A DNA stretch of 42,897 nucleotides from Bacteroidota bacterium (lineage in GTDB: Bacteria; Bacteroidota; Bacteroidia; Bacteroidales; VadinHA17), in NCBI GenBank assembly GCA_029552825.1, contig JAKPDL010000107.1, positions 1-42,897 of the forward strand, read 5' to 3'. The position numbers and the translations under genes are program-made. The notes beneath the pieces were generated by a model. The model was given only the letters and a program-made list of their open reading frames with translations. It did not search any database and was not told the DNA's origin. The first letter of the stretch is position 1. Each line of letters starts with the position of its first letter. Shown one piece after another: positions 1-7,659 of this stretch.

Positions 1-2526
1 AACATCAGTGGTACAGCTCAATACAATAACCTGGTTTATACGGGCAACTCTGTCTTGCTTGTGAATCAGGCAGGAGTTTACCGTTCTGATGATAACGGAG
101 TCTCGTGGGTTCATTCGGTTGACGGACTCGACACAACAAATCTTTCTGTAAACGATATTGTTTTTATTCAGCCAAGAAATGAAGTCTGGATTGTTTCCAA
201 CGGAAATGTTTTTAAGTCGACAGACTATGGCAAATCCTGGAAAAAACAGGACCTGACAGGTATTAGCGGAGGATGGCCCAACCAGATAGGTCGTATTAAG
301 AACAGACTAATTGTTGGCTATAATTATTATGATTCCGGATTGGGGAAAAATGTAAATAAACTTTGTTACTCTGATGATGGAATAACATGGTCGTATGGAG
401 CAAAGGTATTTGAGGGTGACGGATGGATTGAATTAATCCATAGCTTCAATGACAGGTTTCTGGGCATAATATATGACCCTCAGAATGGTTCACCAGAGAG
501 CTTTTTATTCTCTACTGACGGTACTGATATCGGACTTTTTAGTCTTACAGGGTTACCAGCCAACTATGAAATGGATGCTGATAACTTCTCCTCTGATCCT
601 TCAGGTGATTATTTTTTCTTTATTCATAATAATGTTAAAAAAGTTTACAGGTTCAATTTCGGAACTAACACATGGGAAGAGAAGATGGATGGAATAGAAT
701 TTCCGCCATATTCTGTTGGTGAGATTTTTGCCGTTCAATCCCTTGGCGGACATGCTTTTGCTTCAGCCCTGTTTACAGATGGCGTTGCCAATATTTTCTT
801 GAAACTATTCTACTCTTCCAACAACGGTGAAAAATGGGTAGTTGTACCAAACCCGGGAGTTGATTTTCCGATATTTGAAGATGAAATGATTTCAGCCGGG
901 AGTAACAGACTGATTGGTTCATACTTTAATAATCTGATGGCTTATTCGGATAATACAGGTCAGACATGGACACCCATAAATAATATTGACGCCGGAAGAT
1001 TTGATTTTATGGTTGGCCAGGTTAATGGAAGCATTTTTACATTGTCGCCCAATCAGCTGAAAGGTCTGATTAGAACTACCGACAATGGTGCTACATGGAA
1101 TCCTTATAACGGGGATCTTCCCAACTTTATGGGTATATATCTGATAGAATCAATCTTTCCTGGTGGCCCCAATGTTATGTATCTGGTCGGAAAGGATACA
1201 CCTTTTGAAAATAATGTAAAGCTTTTCAAGACAACTGATTACGGAGCACACTGGGTTAGAGTTACATCAGCTCCATCTGAAGAAATAATACAGTTTGTGG
1301 GCAGACATGGTTCGGAAAATCCGATAGTCTTTTTCGGTAATAAGGATGGACAGGGTTCATATAAATATACAACCGACCAGGGAGCAACATGGAATGATAT
1401 TACAGGAATAGGTGCTCTGTCAATTGACAGAGTAATGGGAATAAAGGGCAATGGTTCATTGATGATGCTTTTTGCCGAGAAATCGGGTCAGATAAGAGTG
1501 TACAAATCAACTAACAATGGCGACACTTTTTCTGACATAACATCAAATCTTGACGCTCCAAATCTTCAGATAATGGTGGCAGACAGATGGGCATGGCGTA
1601 AGCATCCCTCAGCCATAGCAAGTTTCAATTTAACCGGTGATTTATTTGTAGTTGCGGTAATTGATTACTGGACCTGGCCTAACCTGATAAATTTTTATAA
1701 ACTCAATACCACACAAAACGGGTGGGACAAAATTGGAACTGAAGGAATCAGTGTTCCGTATAACCTCGACTGCCAATCTCTGCGTCATGACGGATCCGTA
1801 TGGTATTTTGTCACTCCGGTTGGTGTTTATGCGAGTGTTGACAATTGCCAGAGCTGGCTAAGGATATGGAACAACGAAGGATATGTGATGGGATTGCGCC
1901 CGTCGTCATTCATACCAAATAATTATGGAGTTTTACTTGGCACCGAAGATGGTGGCTTCTGGAGAGCTCAGCTGACTTTACCACAACTTACTACAGAACC
2001 TGTTACAGAGATAACAGAAACAACAGCAAAAAGCGGAGGAAATATTACATCAACTGGTGGCTTGCCGTTCCTCGGTAAAGGATTAGTCTATTCTACAAAC
2101 CCTGATCCTGTTGTAGGTACTGGATATGTTCTGGGATGCGGAAGTTCATGGGAGGATTATACAGGAGTAATGTTCTCCCTCACACCTAATACAACATATT
2201 ATGTCAAGTCCCTTGCAACTAATCCGAAAGGGCATGGTTATGGTAACGAGTTGTCGTTTACCACACTTAACCCAACAGGTATTGTTGTGCATAAACCTGG
2301 CGAGGTTTACCTGTATCCGAACCCATCAAATGGCCTGTTTAATATTGTTGCCGATGCCGACATGACAATGACAGTATTAAATGTGATAGGGAAGGTTGTT
2401 CTGACTGCTCCAGTTTATAACGGCATCAATACCTATGAACTCAAAAACCAGCCGGCAGGTATCTATTTTGTAAAACTGAAAGGCGAAGGAAAACAGGAAC
2501 AGACTGTTAGACTTATTATTAAATAA
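1..2526 (+). CDS. BNR/sialidase-type repeat protein with T9SS C-terminal sorting domain (5' end missing)
   Basis: The frame is open from base 1, so the gene begins before the window; about 841 residues are visible. The body holds at least nine Asp-box-like turns of the form S/T-D-x-G-x-T/S-W (for example STDYGKSW, TTDNGATW, TTDQGATW), spaced as in BNR or VPS10-type beta-propellers. A fibronectin-III-like segment follows (roughly the last 190 to 95 residues). The last 75 residues form a type A T9SS sorting domain: YPNPSNGLFNI, a GKVV strand, PAGIYFVKL and a basic end. It is therefore inferred to be exported by the type IX system and either released or anchored on the surface. No catalytic residues for a sialidase can be recognised, so substrate and activity are unknown. 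A strong terminator follows directly. Confidence 0.85.
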   Translation, partial: NISGTAQYNNLVYTGNSVLLVNQAGVYRSDDNGVSWVHSVDGLDTTNLSVNDIVFIQPRNEVWIVSNGNVFKSTDYGKSWKKQDLTGISGGWPNQIGRIKNRLIVGYNYYDSGLGKNVNKLCYSDDGITWSYGAKVFEGDGWIELIHSFNDRFLGIIYDPQNGSPESFLFSTDGTDIGLFSLTGLPANYEMDADNFSSDPSGDYFFFIHNNVKKVYRFNFGTNTWEEKMDGIEFPPYSVGEIFAVQSLGGHAFASALFTDGVANIFLKLFYSSNNGEKWVVVPNPGVDFPIFEDEMISAGSNRLIGSYFNNLMAYSDNTGQTWTPINNIDAGRFDFMVGQVNGSIFTLSPNQLKGLIRTTDNGATWNPYNGDLPNFMGIYLIESIFPGGPNVMYLVGKDTPFENNVKLFKTTDYGAHWVRVTSAPSEEIIQFVGRHGSENPIVFFGNKDGQGSYKYTTDQGATWNDITGIGALSIDRVMGIKGNGSLMMLFAEKSGQIRVYKSTNNGDTFSDITSNLDAPNLQIMVADRWAWRKHPSAIASFNLTGDLFVVAVIDYWTWPNLINFYKLNTTQNGWDKIGTEGISVPYNLDCQSLRHDGSVWYFVTPVGVYASVDNCQSWLRIWNNEGYVMGLRPSSFIPNNYGVLLGTEDGGFWRAQLTLPQLTTEPVTEITETTAKSGGNITSTGGLPFLGKGLVYSTNPDPVVGTGYVLGCGSSWEDYTGVMFSLTPNTTYYVKSLATNPKGHGYGNELSFTTLNPTGIVVHKPGEVYLYPNPSNGLFNIVADADMTMTVLNVIGKVVLTAPVYNGINTYELKNQPAGIYFVKLKGEGKQEQTVRLIIK

Positions 2527-2546
2527 TTCTGACATTTCAGAAATCG

Positions 2547-2573
2547 GGGGCATTTTTTAATGCCCCTTTTTTT
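2547..2573 (+). terminator. Rho-independent terminator after the BNR-repeat gene
   Basis: GGGGCATT (2547-2554) pairs perfectly with AATGCCCC (2559-2566) around a TTTT loop and is followed by seven T. It lies in the 58-base gap before the glycosyltransferase gene and should separate the two transcripts. Confidence 0.9.
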
Positions 2574-2584
2574 ATTTTTACTGT

Positions 2585-3763
2585 ATGACAGTACCAGGGG
2601 AAAAAATAAGGGTTACTTTTTCTGTAACCAACTGTATCTGCTTTGATCAGCGGGTTTTGAAAATGGCAGGCGTTCTCGAAAAAATGGGCGCCAGCATTAC
2701 AATAATTGGCAGAAAAAAGGGCTTATGCTGCAATAATAATCTTATTCCTTATAAAACAGTAAGATTCAGGATGCTTTTCAAAAAGGGTTTTCTGTTTTAT
2801 AAATTTTTTAATATCAGACTTTTTTTCTGGCTTTTATTCAATAAATCAGACCTGCTTGTGGCAAATGACCTTGATACACTGCTTCCAAATTTTCTAATCT
2901 CCAGAATTAAAAGAATACCACTCGTGTATGACTCACATGAATATTTCACTGGTTTACCTGAGTTAAAAGGAAGAGGTTTTGTAAAATCGGTCTGGAAGTT
3001 CATTGAAACATTATGTTTCCCGCATTTGAAATATGTAATAACGGTTAGCGAGGGAATTGCAAATATCTATGAAAAGGAATACATGAAAAAACCTGCTGTA
3101 ATAAAGAATTTTTCTCCTTCAACTTCTGAAATTAAAGCAAAATTAAGAGAGCAACTTGGTATTAACAAAAACTATTTTGTTGTAATTATCCAGGGAACTG
3201 GCATAAATATTGACAAAGGTGGTGAAGAACTTATTGAAGCGGTAGCATTAACAGATAATATATTTCTCATTGTAGCAGGTTCAGGGGATGTTTTACCTTT
3301 CATGAAAAAAAAGGTAAAGGAACTTAACGTTGAAAACAGGGTAATTTTTACAGGCACACTCGCCTGGAACGAACTCATCAGTTATACAAAAGTTGCTGAT
3401 GCCGGTATGGTGCTCGAAAAAGACACAAACCTTAATTACCGTTTCAGCCTTCCCAACAAGCTTTTCGATTACATCTCAGCAGGCATTCCGGTTATTTCTT
3501 CCAACCTGCCTCTGATAAGCGAAGTAATTATAAACTACAACTGCGGAATTATTATACCTGAAGTAACACCTGCTGAAATTAGTGATGCAATAAAAATGCT
3601 TTCAGGCAATCAGATACTTTACAAACAGCTTAAGAAAAATTGTGCGATAGCTTCATCAGAGTTGAACTGGGAAAAGGAATCTGAAAAAGTTAAGATATTT
3701 TATTCAAACCTTTTTGATACCGAATTTGCAGGTAAATACGCAAAAATTGAGAAAAATGAATAA
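2585..3763 (+). CDS. GT-B fold glycosyltransferase, family 4 type
   Basis: Product of 392 residues, the usual size of a GT4 enzyme that moves a sugar from a nucleotide-sugar to a lipid, glycan or protein acceptor at the inner face of the membrane. The N-terminal half has the acceptor-side features VLKMAGVLEKMGA and YDSHEYF. The C-terminal half has the donor-side pattern GTGINIDKGGEELIEA, VAGSGD, VIFTGTL and NKLFDYISAGIPVISS, where GT4 enzymes bind the nucleotide sugar. No signal peptide. The ATG at 2585 follows the terminator closely, so its promoter must be very near. It overlaps the next gene by eight bases (ATGAATAA), implying translational coupling to the Crp-type regulator, an odd pairing of functions. 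Donor and acceptor cannot be read from the sequence. Confidence 0.85.
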   Translation: MTVPGEKIRVTFSVTNCICFDQRVLKMAGVLEKMGASITIIGRKKGLCCNNNLIPYKTVRFRMLFKKGFLFYKFFNIRLFFWLLFNKSDLLVANDLDTLLPNFLISRIKRIPLVYDSHEYFTGLPELKGRGFVKSVWKFIETLCFPHLKYVITVSEGIANIYEKEYMKKPAVIKNFSPSTSEIKAKLREQLGINKNYFVVIIQGTGINIDKGGEELIEAVALTDNIFLIVAGSGDVLPFMKKKVKELNVENRVIFTGTLAWNELISYTKVADAGMVLEKDTNLNYRFSLPNKLFDYISAGIPVISSNLPLISEVIINYNCGIIIPEVTPAEISDAIKMLSGNQILYKQLKKNCAIASSELNWEKESEKVKIFYSNLFDTEFAGKYAKIEKNE

Positions 3764-4403
3764 TCCTAACAGAGATATAATCAAAAATGTTTTTCCTTTT
3801 TTTGAAGATGAACTTGTTTCTGAACTCATCCGGGTTTCAGTATATAAGAAAGTAAAAGAAGGAGAAGATATTCTTGAGGAAGGTAATTACATAAAATCAT
3901 TTCCACTGGTATTGAGCGGATGCCTCAGAGTATCAAGGATGAATGATGAAGGAAATGAGCTTCTGCTTTATTACCTCAGGCAGGGGGAATTATGTGCAAT
4001 GGCACTAACCTGCTGTATAGGTATGCAGAAGAGCAATATCATTATTACAGCTATCGAAAGCTCAGAAATACTGGCTGTACCAGTTGACAAACCTGAAAAA
4101 TGGATGGGGGAGTACCGCACGTGGAAAGAGTTCATGATGTATTCATACCGGAAGAGATTTGAGGAACTCCTTGATACAATTGATGCAATAGCTTTCAGGC
4201 AGATGGATGAAAGACTGATAAGATTTTTTATGGAACTCTACAGGTCAACCGGCAGAACCGTTTTCAAAGGGACACATAATGAAATTGCTATCCAGCTCAA
4301 CACATCGCGGGAGGTTATTTCACGGTTGCTGAGCAGGCTTGAAAAAGAGAATAAAGTTGTAACAAGAAGAAATTTAATAGATTATACAAATCTCGTGAAA
4401 TAA
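3756..4403 (+). CDS. Crp/Fnr-family transcriptional regulator
   Basis: 215 residues: an N-terminal cyclic-nucleotide-binding-type beta-roll (about residues 10-115, with EEGNYIKSFPLVLSGCLRVS) and a C-terminal winged helix (about 140-215) with the HTH THNEIAIQLNTSREVISRLL. The beta-roll lacks the cAMP-contact signature of Escherichia coli Crp. Two adjacent cysteines (LTCCIG) and one in SGC could be redox-sensitive, but this is inference. A longer reading from 3714 lies inside the upstream gene; the ATG at 3756 was chosen because it gives the normal family N-terminus and an eight-base overlap with the glycosyltransferase stop. Immediately downstream is a TGTGA-N6-TCACT palindrome and a small redox operon, the most likely target. 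Confidence 0.9.
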   Translation: MNNPNRDIIKNVFPFFEDELVSELIRVSVYKKVKEGEDILEEGNYIKSFPLVLSGCLRVSRMNDEGNELLLYYLRQGELCAMALTCCIGMQKSNIIITAIESSEILAVPVDKPEKWMGEYRTWKEFMMYSYRKRFEELLDTIDAIAFRQMDERLIRFFMELYRSTGRTVFKGTHNEIAIQLNTSREVISRLLSRLEKENKVVTRRNLIDYTNLVK

Positions 4404-4412
4404 TATTCTTTT

Positions 4413-4428
4413 TGTGACCTGAGTCACT
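4413..4428. promoter_or_regulatory. Crp/Fnr-type operator TGTGA-N6-TCACT
   Basis: The core GTGAC-CTGA-GTCAC (4414-4427) is a perfect inverted repeat and the outer form TGTGA-N6-TCACT matches the classic Crp-family spacing with one mismatch to TGTGA-N6-TCACA. It sits 10 bases after the stop of the Crp/Fnr-type gene and about 45 bases before the start of the DUF6132-thioredoxin-ferredoxin genes. A -7-like box (CAACTTTGC, 4450-4458; one mismatch to TAnnTTTGC) lies about 22 bases downstream, a position suited to activation from an upstream site. That the neighbouring regulator binds here is inferred. Confidence 0.72.
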
Positions 4429-4472
4429 GACAGAATTTTGTGCGTAATGCAACTTTGCAGAAAAATTTGTCA

Positions 4473-4697
4473 GTGAAAAATTTTATCAGAAAAAATCTGT
4501 TGGTTATTATCCTTTCTGTTACTGGTGCCATTGGTGGTTTCCTCTATTGGAAATTCATCGGATGCATGTCGGGTACATGTTTTATTAAATCAGTATGGTA
4601 CATGAGTACCCTTTATGGTCTGGTAGCTGGATATATTACCGGTTCATTAATTAATGATATTATCAGAAGTTTTAAAAAGGAAAAAAAATATGAATGA
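4473..4697 (+). CDS. DUF6132-like small membrane protein
   Basis: 74 residues with two predicted membrane helices (about residues 8-26 and 44-62) and a conserved-looking FIGCMSGTC motif between them, giving a Cys-x4-Cys pair at the membrane edge, then SLYG-like MSTLYGLVAGYITGSL. This matches my memory of the Bacteroidota DUF6132 family, which has GCxxGxC and often sits beside thioredoxin or rhodanese genes; function unknown. An in-frame GTG at 4440 is possible, but it precedes the probable promoter box at 4450-4458, and the GTG at 4473 gives the family-like beginning MKNFIRKNLL. The stop overlaps the thioredoxin start by eight bases (ATGAATGA), so the two are coupled. Membrane thiol redox partner of the thioredoxin is a reasonable guess, not shown. 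Confidence 0.75.
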   Translation: MKNFIRKNLLVIILSVTGAIGGFLYWKFIGCMSGTCFIKSVWYMSTLYGLVAGYITGSLINDIIRSFKKEKKYE

Positions 4698-5004
4698 AAA
4701 TTTTAATGAAATAATTAAAGGGAACAAGCTGGTGCTTGTAGATTTTTCTGCAGAATGGTGCGGCCCATGCAGGATGCTGGGACCTGTTCTTGAGCAGCTT
4801 AAAAACAGGGTTGGAGAAAAAGTAAGAATTCTTAAGATTGATGTTGACAATAACCCGGAGCTGGCATATAAATATAATGTAAGAAGCGTACCGACACTTA
4901 TTCTGTTTCGCAGCGGAATAATTTTATGGTCGGGTGTAGGCGTTAAAACTGCCGATTTTCTTGAAAGCATAATTAATAATTACAGTAGTGTTATAAGTCA
5001 GTAA
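4690..5004 (+). CDS. Thioredoxin
   Basis: 104 residues, normal thioredoxin length. The active site is FSAEWCGPCRM (about residues 20-30) and the cis-proline loop is RSVPTLILF. No signal peptide, so it should act in the cytoplasm as a dithiol reductant. The start ATG at 4690 overlaps the end of the DUF6132 gene; an upstream in-frame start at 4654 would lie inside that gene and add a non-conserved basic stretch. The gene sits between a membrane protein with a Cys pair and a ferredoxin, behind a Crp/Fnr-type operator, which points to a regulated dedicated role rather than the housekeeping thioredoxin. The glycine usually found near the C-terminus is present in the form GVGVKT. Confidence 0.93.
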   Translation: MNENFNEIIKGNKLVLVDFSAEWCGPCRMLGPVLEQLKNRVGEKVRILKIDVDNNPELAYKYNVRSVPTLILFRSGIILWSGVGVKTADFLESIINNYSSVISQ

Positions 5005-5005
5005 T

Positions 5006-5209
5006 ATGGGAAATCTGAAAACTGTTGAGGTTAGAGAAACCCGATGCCCCAGAAATCATTATTGTCCGTTGATAAGAATTTGTCCGGTGGGGGCAATAAC
5101 ACAAACCGACCCTTTCAGTGCGCCTGTAATCGACCATGAGAAATGTACTGGCTGCGGAAGGTGTGTCCGTTATTGCGGGTATGGTGCAATAATGATGAAG
5201 GAGCGTTAG
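5006..5209 (+). CDS. Small ferredoxin-like 4Fe-4S protein with unusual N-terminal cysteine motif
   Basis: 67 residues starting one base after the thioredoxin stop codon. The C-terminal half has C47-x2-C50-x2-C53-x3-C57 in CTGCGRCVRYCG, a 4Fe-4S motif in which the usual proline after the fourth Cys is glycine. The N-terminal half has C14-x5-C20-x5-C26-P followed by VGAI, so the second motif keeps the CP-x-GAI ending of a ferredoxin but has widened spacing between cysteines. It may carry one or two clusters. It is the last gene of the Crp-linked operon and ends 23 bases before a terminator. It probably carries electrons or senses redox state; the partner is unknown. Confidence 0.82.
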   Translation: MGNLKTVEVRETRCPRNHYCPLIRICPVGAITQTDPFSAPVIDHEKCTGCGRCVRYCGYGAIMMKER

Positions 5210-5232
5210 GAAACACCTGGTTAATCTGCTGG

Positions 5233-5266
5233 AACTGCCTTCCGTAAGGGAGGCAGTTTTTATTTT
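5233..5266 (+). terminator. Rho-independent terminator of the thioredoxin-ferredoxin operon
   Basis: AACTGCCT (5233-5240) pairs with AGGCAGTT (5251-5258), extended by a CC/GG pair across a GTAA loop, followed by a T-rich run broken by one A. Confidence 0.9.
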
Positions 5267-5340
5267 TATGTACTCTTTCAATTGTTTTTTGAATTAAAGT
5301 ATTAATTTGCAAACATGAATTATTAACACAGATACAAACC

Positions 5341-6831
5341 ATGAAAACTAACCGCCGGAATTTTTTAAAATCAGCAACTTTTGCAGGTGCCGGTGCTGTC
5401 ACCGGAGGGTTTATATCTGGCTGCGGGCCGAAAGCACCTGAATCGAACCTGCCTGAAATACTTGCTGCTGTAAAGAGAGCACACACACAGCGTTTCAATA
5501 TGTCGGGATATGCTGCCCCTCCGCTGCCTGTTGTCCGTGTGGGATTCATCGGTCTGGGCGACAGAGGAAGTGGTGCTGTGCAACGCCTCTCGTACATTGA
5601 AGGTGTCGAGATTAAGGCACTGGCCGACCTCCGTGAAGCAGCAGTAAAGGGCTCCCAGCGCTACCTCGAACAGATAGGAAGACCACCCGCGCTGGAGTTC
5701 TATGGTGATGAAAATATCTGGAAAAAACTTGCAGAATTGCCCGACCTTGATCTTGTTTATATATGTACCCCATGGGTGTGGCACGCAACAATGGCTGCAT
5801 ATGCCATGGAACAGGGCAAGCACGTCGCCTGCGAAGTTCCCCTTGTCATAACTGTAGATGAAGCATGGATGCTCGTTGAGACATCAGAAAAGACAAAAAA
5901 GCATTGCATGATGCTTGAAAATTGTTGCTACGACTTCTTTGAACTTCTCACCCTAAATATGGCCCGGCAGGGTATGTTTGGTGATATAATCCACGGCGAG
6001 GGAGCATATATCCACAACCTGCTGGGAATGAATTTTAAGAAGCCCGACGACAGCAGGCAAACCGACGGCGCATATACAGGAATGTGGCGCCTGAAAGAGA
6101 ATGCCACAAGGAACGGCAACCTTTATCCAACCCACGGGCTCGGGCCAATAGCGCAGGTGATGAATATCAACAGAGGCGACAGGATGGAGTATCTGACATC
6201 AATGTCGACGGATGATTTTACAATGTACCTGCGCGAAAAAGAACTTGTTGAACAGGATCCTTTTTATGAACCATGGAGAAATGCAAAGTTCAGGGGGAAT
6301 TTCAATACTACCCTTATAAGAACAGCACTGGGAAAAACAATTAAAGTTCAGCATGATGTTTCTTCTTCGCAGCCATATTCAAGGATACATCTTGTAAAAG
6401 GGACCAGAGGGATGGCTGTTAAATACCCGCGACAGATGATCGCTTTTGGAGAGGAATGGGTAAAAGATGAAGCAATGCAGGAGATATGGGATAAATACAC
6501 ACCAGAAATAATAAAGAGGGTAGGAGAGATGGCAAGAAAGGTTGGCGGACACGGAGGAATGGATTTCATTATGGACTGGCGGCTTATCGACTGTCTGAGA
6601 AACGGTCTGCCACTCGACCAGGATGTTTATGACGGTGTTACATGGAGCTGTGTTGCTCCACTGAGCGAATGGTCGGTTGCCAACAGATCCAGACCTATAG
6701 ATGTTCCTGATTTCACCGGTGGCTCATGGAAAACAAATAAACCTCATGGCATTAATCTCGAGACAGGTGGAACCACTCAGGTGCTGGAAGTTAAAAGGGA
6801 GAGGGAAAGTATGCAATTGAATGTAAGATAA
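5341..6831 (+). CDS. GH109-type glycosidase (Gfo/Idh/MocA fold), exported
   Basis: 496 residues. The N-terminus is a twin-arginine-like signal (NRRNFLKSATFAG) ending in ISGC, so it is probably a Tat-exported lipoprotein. The Rossmann NAD site is VGFIGLGDRGSGA (about residues 67-79), with EVPLVITVDE in the position of the EKP motif of this superfamily. Diagnostic GH109 stretches include HCMMLENCCYD (188-198), NGNLYPTHGLGP (258-269, containing the Tyr and His used in the NAD-assisted elimination mechanism described for Elizabethkingia NagA) and GGMDFIMDWRLIDCL. Family members hydrolyse alpha-N-acetylgalactosaminides, but substrate here is inferred. The gene stands alone; a TTAATTTG box at 5302-5309 (one mismatch) may be its promoter. 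Confidence 0.88.
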   Translation: MKTNRRNFLKSATFAGAGAVTGGFISGCGPKAPESNLPEILAAVKRAHTQRFNMSGYAAPPLPVVRVGFIGLGDRGSGAVQRLSYIEGVEIKALADLREAAVKGSQRYLEQIGRPPALEFYGDENIWKKLAELPDLDLVYICTPWVWHATMAAYAMEQGKHVACEVPLVITVDEAWMLVETSEKTKKHCMMLENCCYDFFELLTLNMARQGMFGDIIHGEGAYIHNLLGMNFKKPDDSRQTDGAYTGMWRLKENATRNGNLYPTHGLGPIAQVMNINRGDRMEYLTSMSTDDFTMYLREKELVEQDPFYEPWRNAKFRGNFNTTLIRTALGKTIKVQHDVSSSQPYSRIHLVKGTRGMAVKYPRQMIAFGEEWVKDEAMQEIWDKYTPEIIKRVGEMARKVGGHGGMDFIMDWRLIDCLRNGLPLDQDVYDGVTWSCVAPLSEWSVANRSRPIDVPDFTGGSWKTNKPHGINLETGGTTQVLEVKRERESMQLNVR

Positions 6832-6912
6832 TTCAGCTAAAGGACCATGTATGCCCTGTAATGTTTTCCGGAATTTATGGGGTAATAATACAGTACTGGA
6901 GCCTTTGTTTTT

Positions 6913-6968
6913 TGCTTACTGCTTACTGCTTACTGCTTACTGATTACTGATTACTGATTACTGATTAA
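6913..6968. repeat. Heptamer array: four TGCTTAC, three TGATTAC, one TGATTAA
   Basis: Eight uninterrupted 7-base units. The first four are TGCTTAC and the next four change one base to TGATTAC (the last ends in A). The array runs into the stop codon of the PEBP-family gene on the opposite strand (stop at 6965-6967). Because the unit is 7 bases, copy-number change would shift the extreme 3' end of that gene. Confidence 0.95.
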
Positions 6969-7420
6969 CTCCTTCTATATCTGCCCATAAGATGGGCTTC
7001 TGCAAGAACGTGTCCTTCCATTGCTTTGAGGAGGTCACGTTTTGTGGAGCCTGCTTTAAGGTCGAGCTCTCTGTCGAGTGCGTAGAGCTTAAAATAGTAA
7101 CGGTGTGTCCCTCCAGGTGGGCATGGTCCGCCATAGCCAATTCGGCCAAAATCATTTCGACCCTGCCGTGCTCCATTACTGAGAACTTCCTTTTTTGGAA
7201 TATTCTCTTCGAGCTTATTCACATTTGCAGGTATATTGAATATAACCCAGTGAACCCATGTTCCCACCGGAGCGTCGGGATCATCACTTATGAGTGCAAA
7301 ACTCCTGGTTTCTGCAGGCGCACCAGACCATTCAAGCGGCGGTGAAACATCATGACCGTCGCATGTATGCCTCGAAGGTATCAGCTCACCTTCTTTGAAT
7401 GCCGGACTTTTGATTTCCAT
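6965..7420 (-). CDS. YbhB/YbcL family (PEBP, Raf kinase inhibitor-like) protein
   Basis: 151 residues, the size of bacterial PEBP proteins. The family signature DDPDAPVGTWVHWVIFNIP is present at about residues 46-64, with GYGGPCPPGGTHRYYFKLYAL at about 95-115; together these form the small anion or phospholipid head-group pocket. No signal peptide, so it is cytoplasmic. The biochemical role of bacterial members is not settled. The gene is a single unit; its stop codon is created within a heptamer repeat array, suggesting that the repeat has expanded right up to the coding end. Upstream 7421-7659 (239 bases) is AT-rich with no clear -7 box. Confidence 0.9.
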   Translation of the reverse strand: MEIKSPAFKEGELIPSRHTCDGHDVSPPLEWSGAPAETRSFALISDDPDAPVGTWVHWVIFNIPANVNKLEENIPKKEVLSNGARQGRNDFGRIGYGGPCPPGGTHRYYFKLYALDRELDLKAGSTKRDLLKAMEGHVLAEAHLMGRYRRS

Positions 7421-7659
7421 AACTTGTTGCTCATTTATGTTGTTATTTGAATTGTAAATGCTCAGAGTCTTATAAAATTATAAAAAAATCTGATACCATT
7501 CATGCTCTGCCAGATAAGGTAGTTTTTATTTCATTTTGTTAATATTTTTATTACTGAGGATAGCACATTTTTACTAACAATTGTTGGATTTGAAAAAAAT
7601 ATTGCCGAAATTGGATTCACAGTTTTCTCGCTGTATATAACGTGCTAAAAGTATTGATT

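Noticed and set aside
5115-5823. Long open frames antisense to the ferredoxin and GH109 genes
   Set aside because: They are mirror frames of well-supported genes with no family features.
6913-6968. Heptamer array considered as a CRISPR
   Set aside because: Units are 7 bases with no spacers and no cas genes are present.
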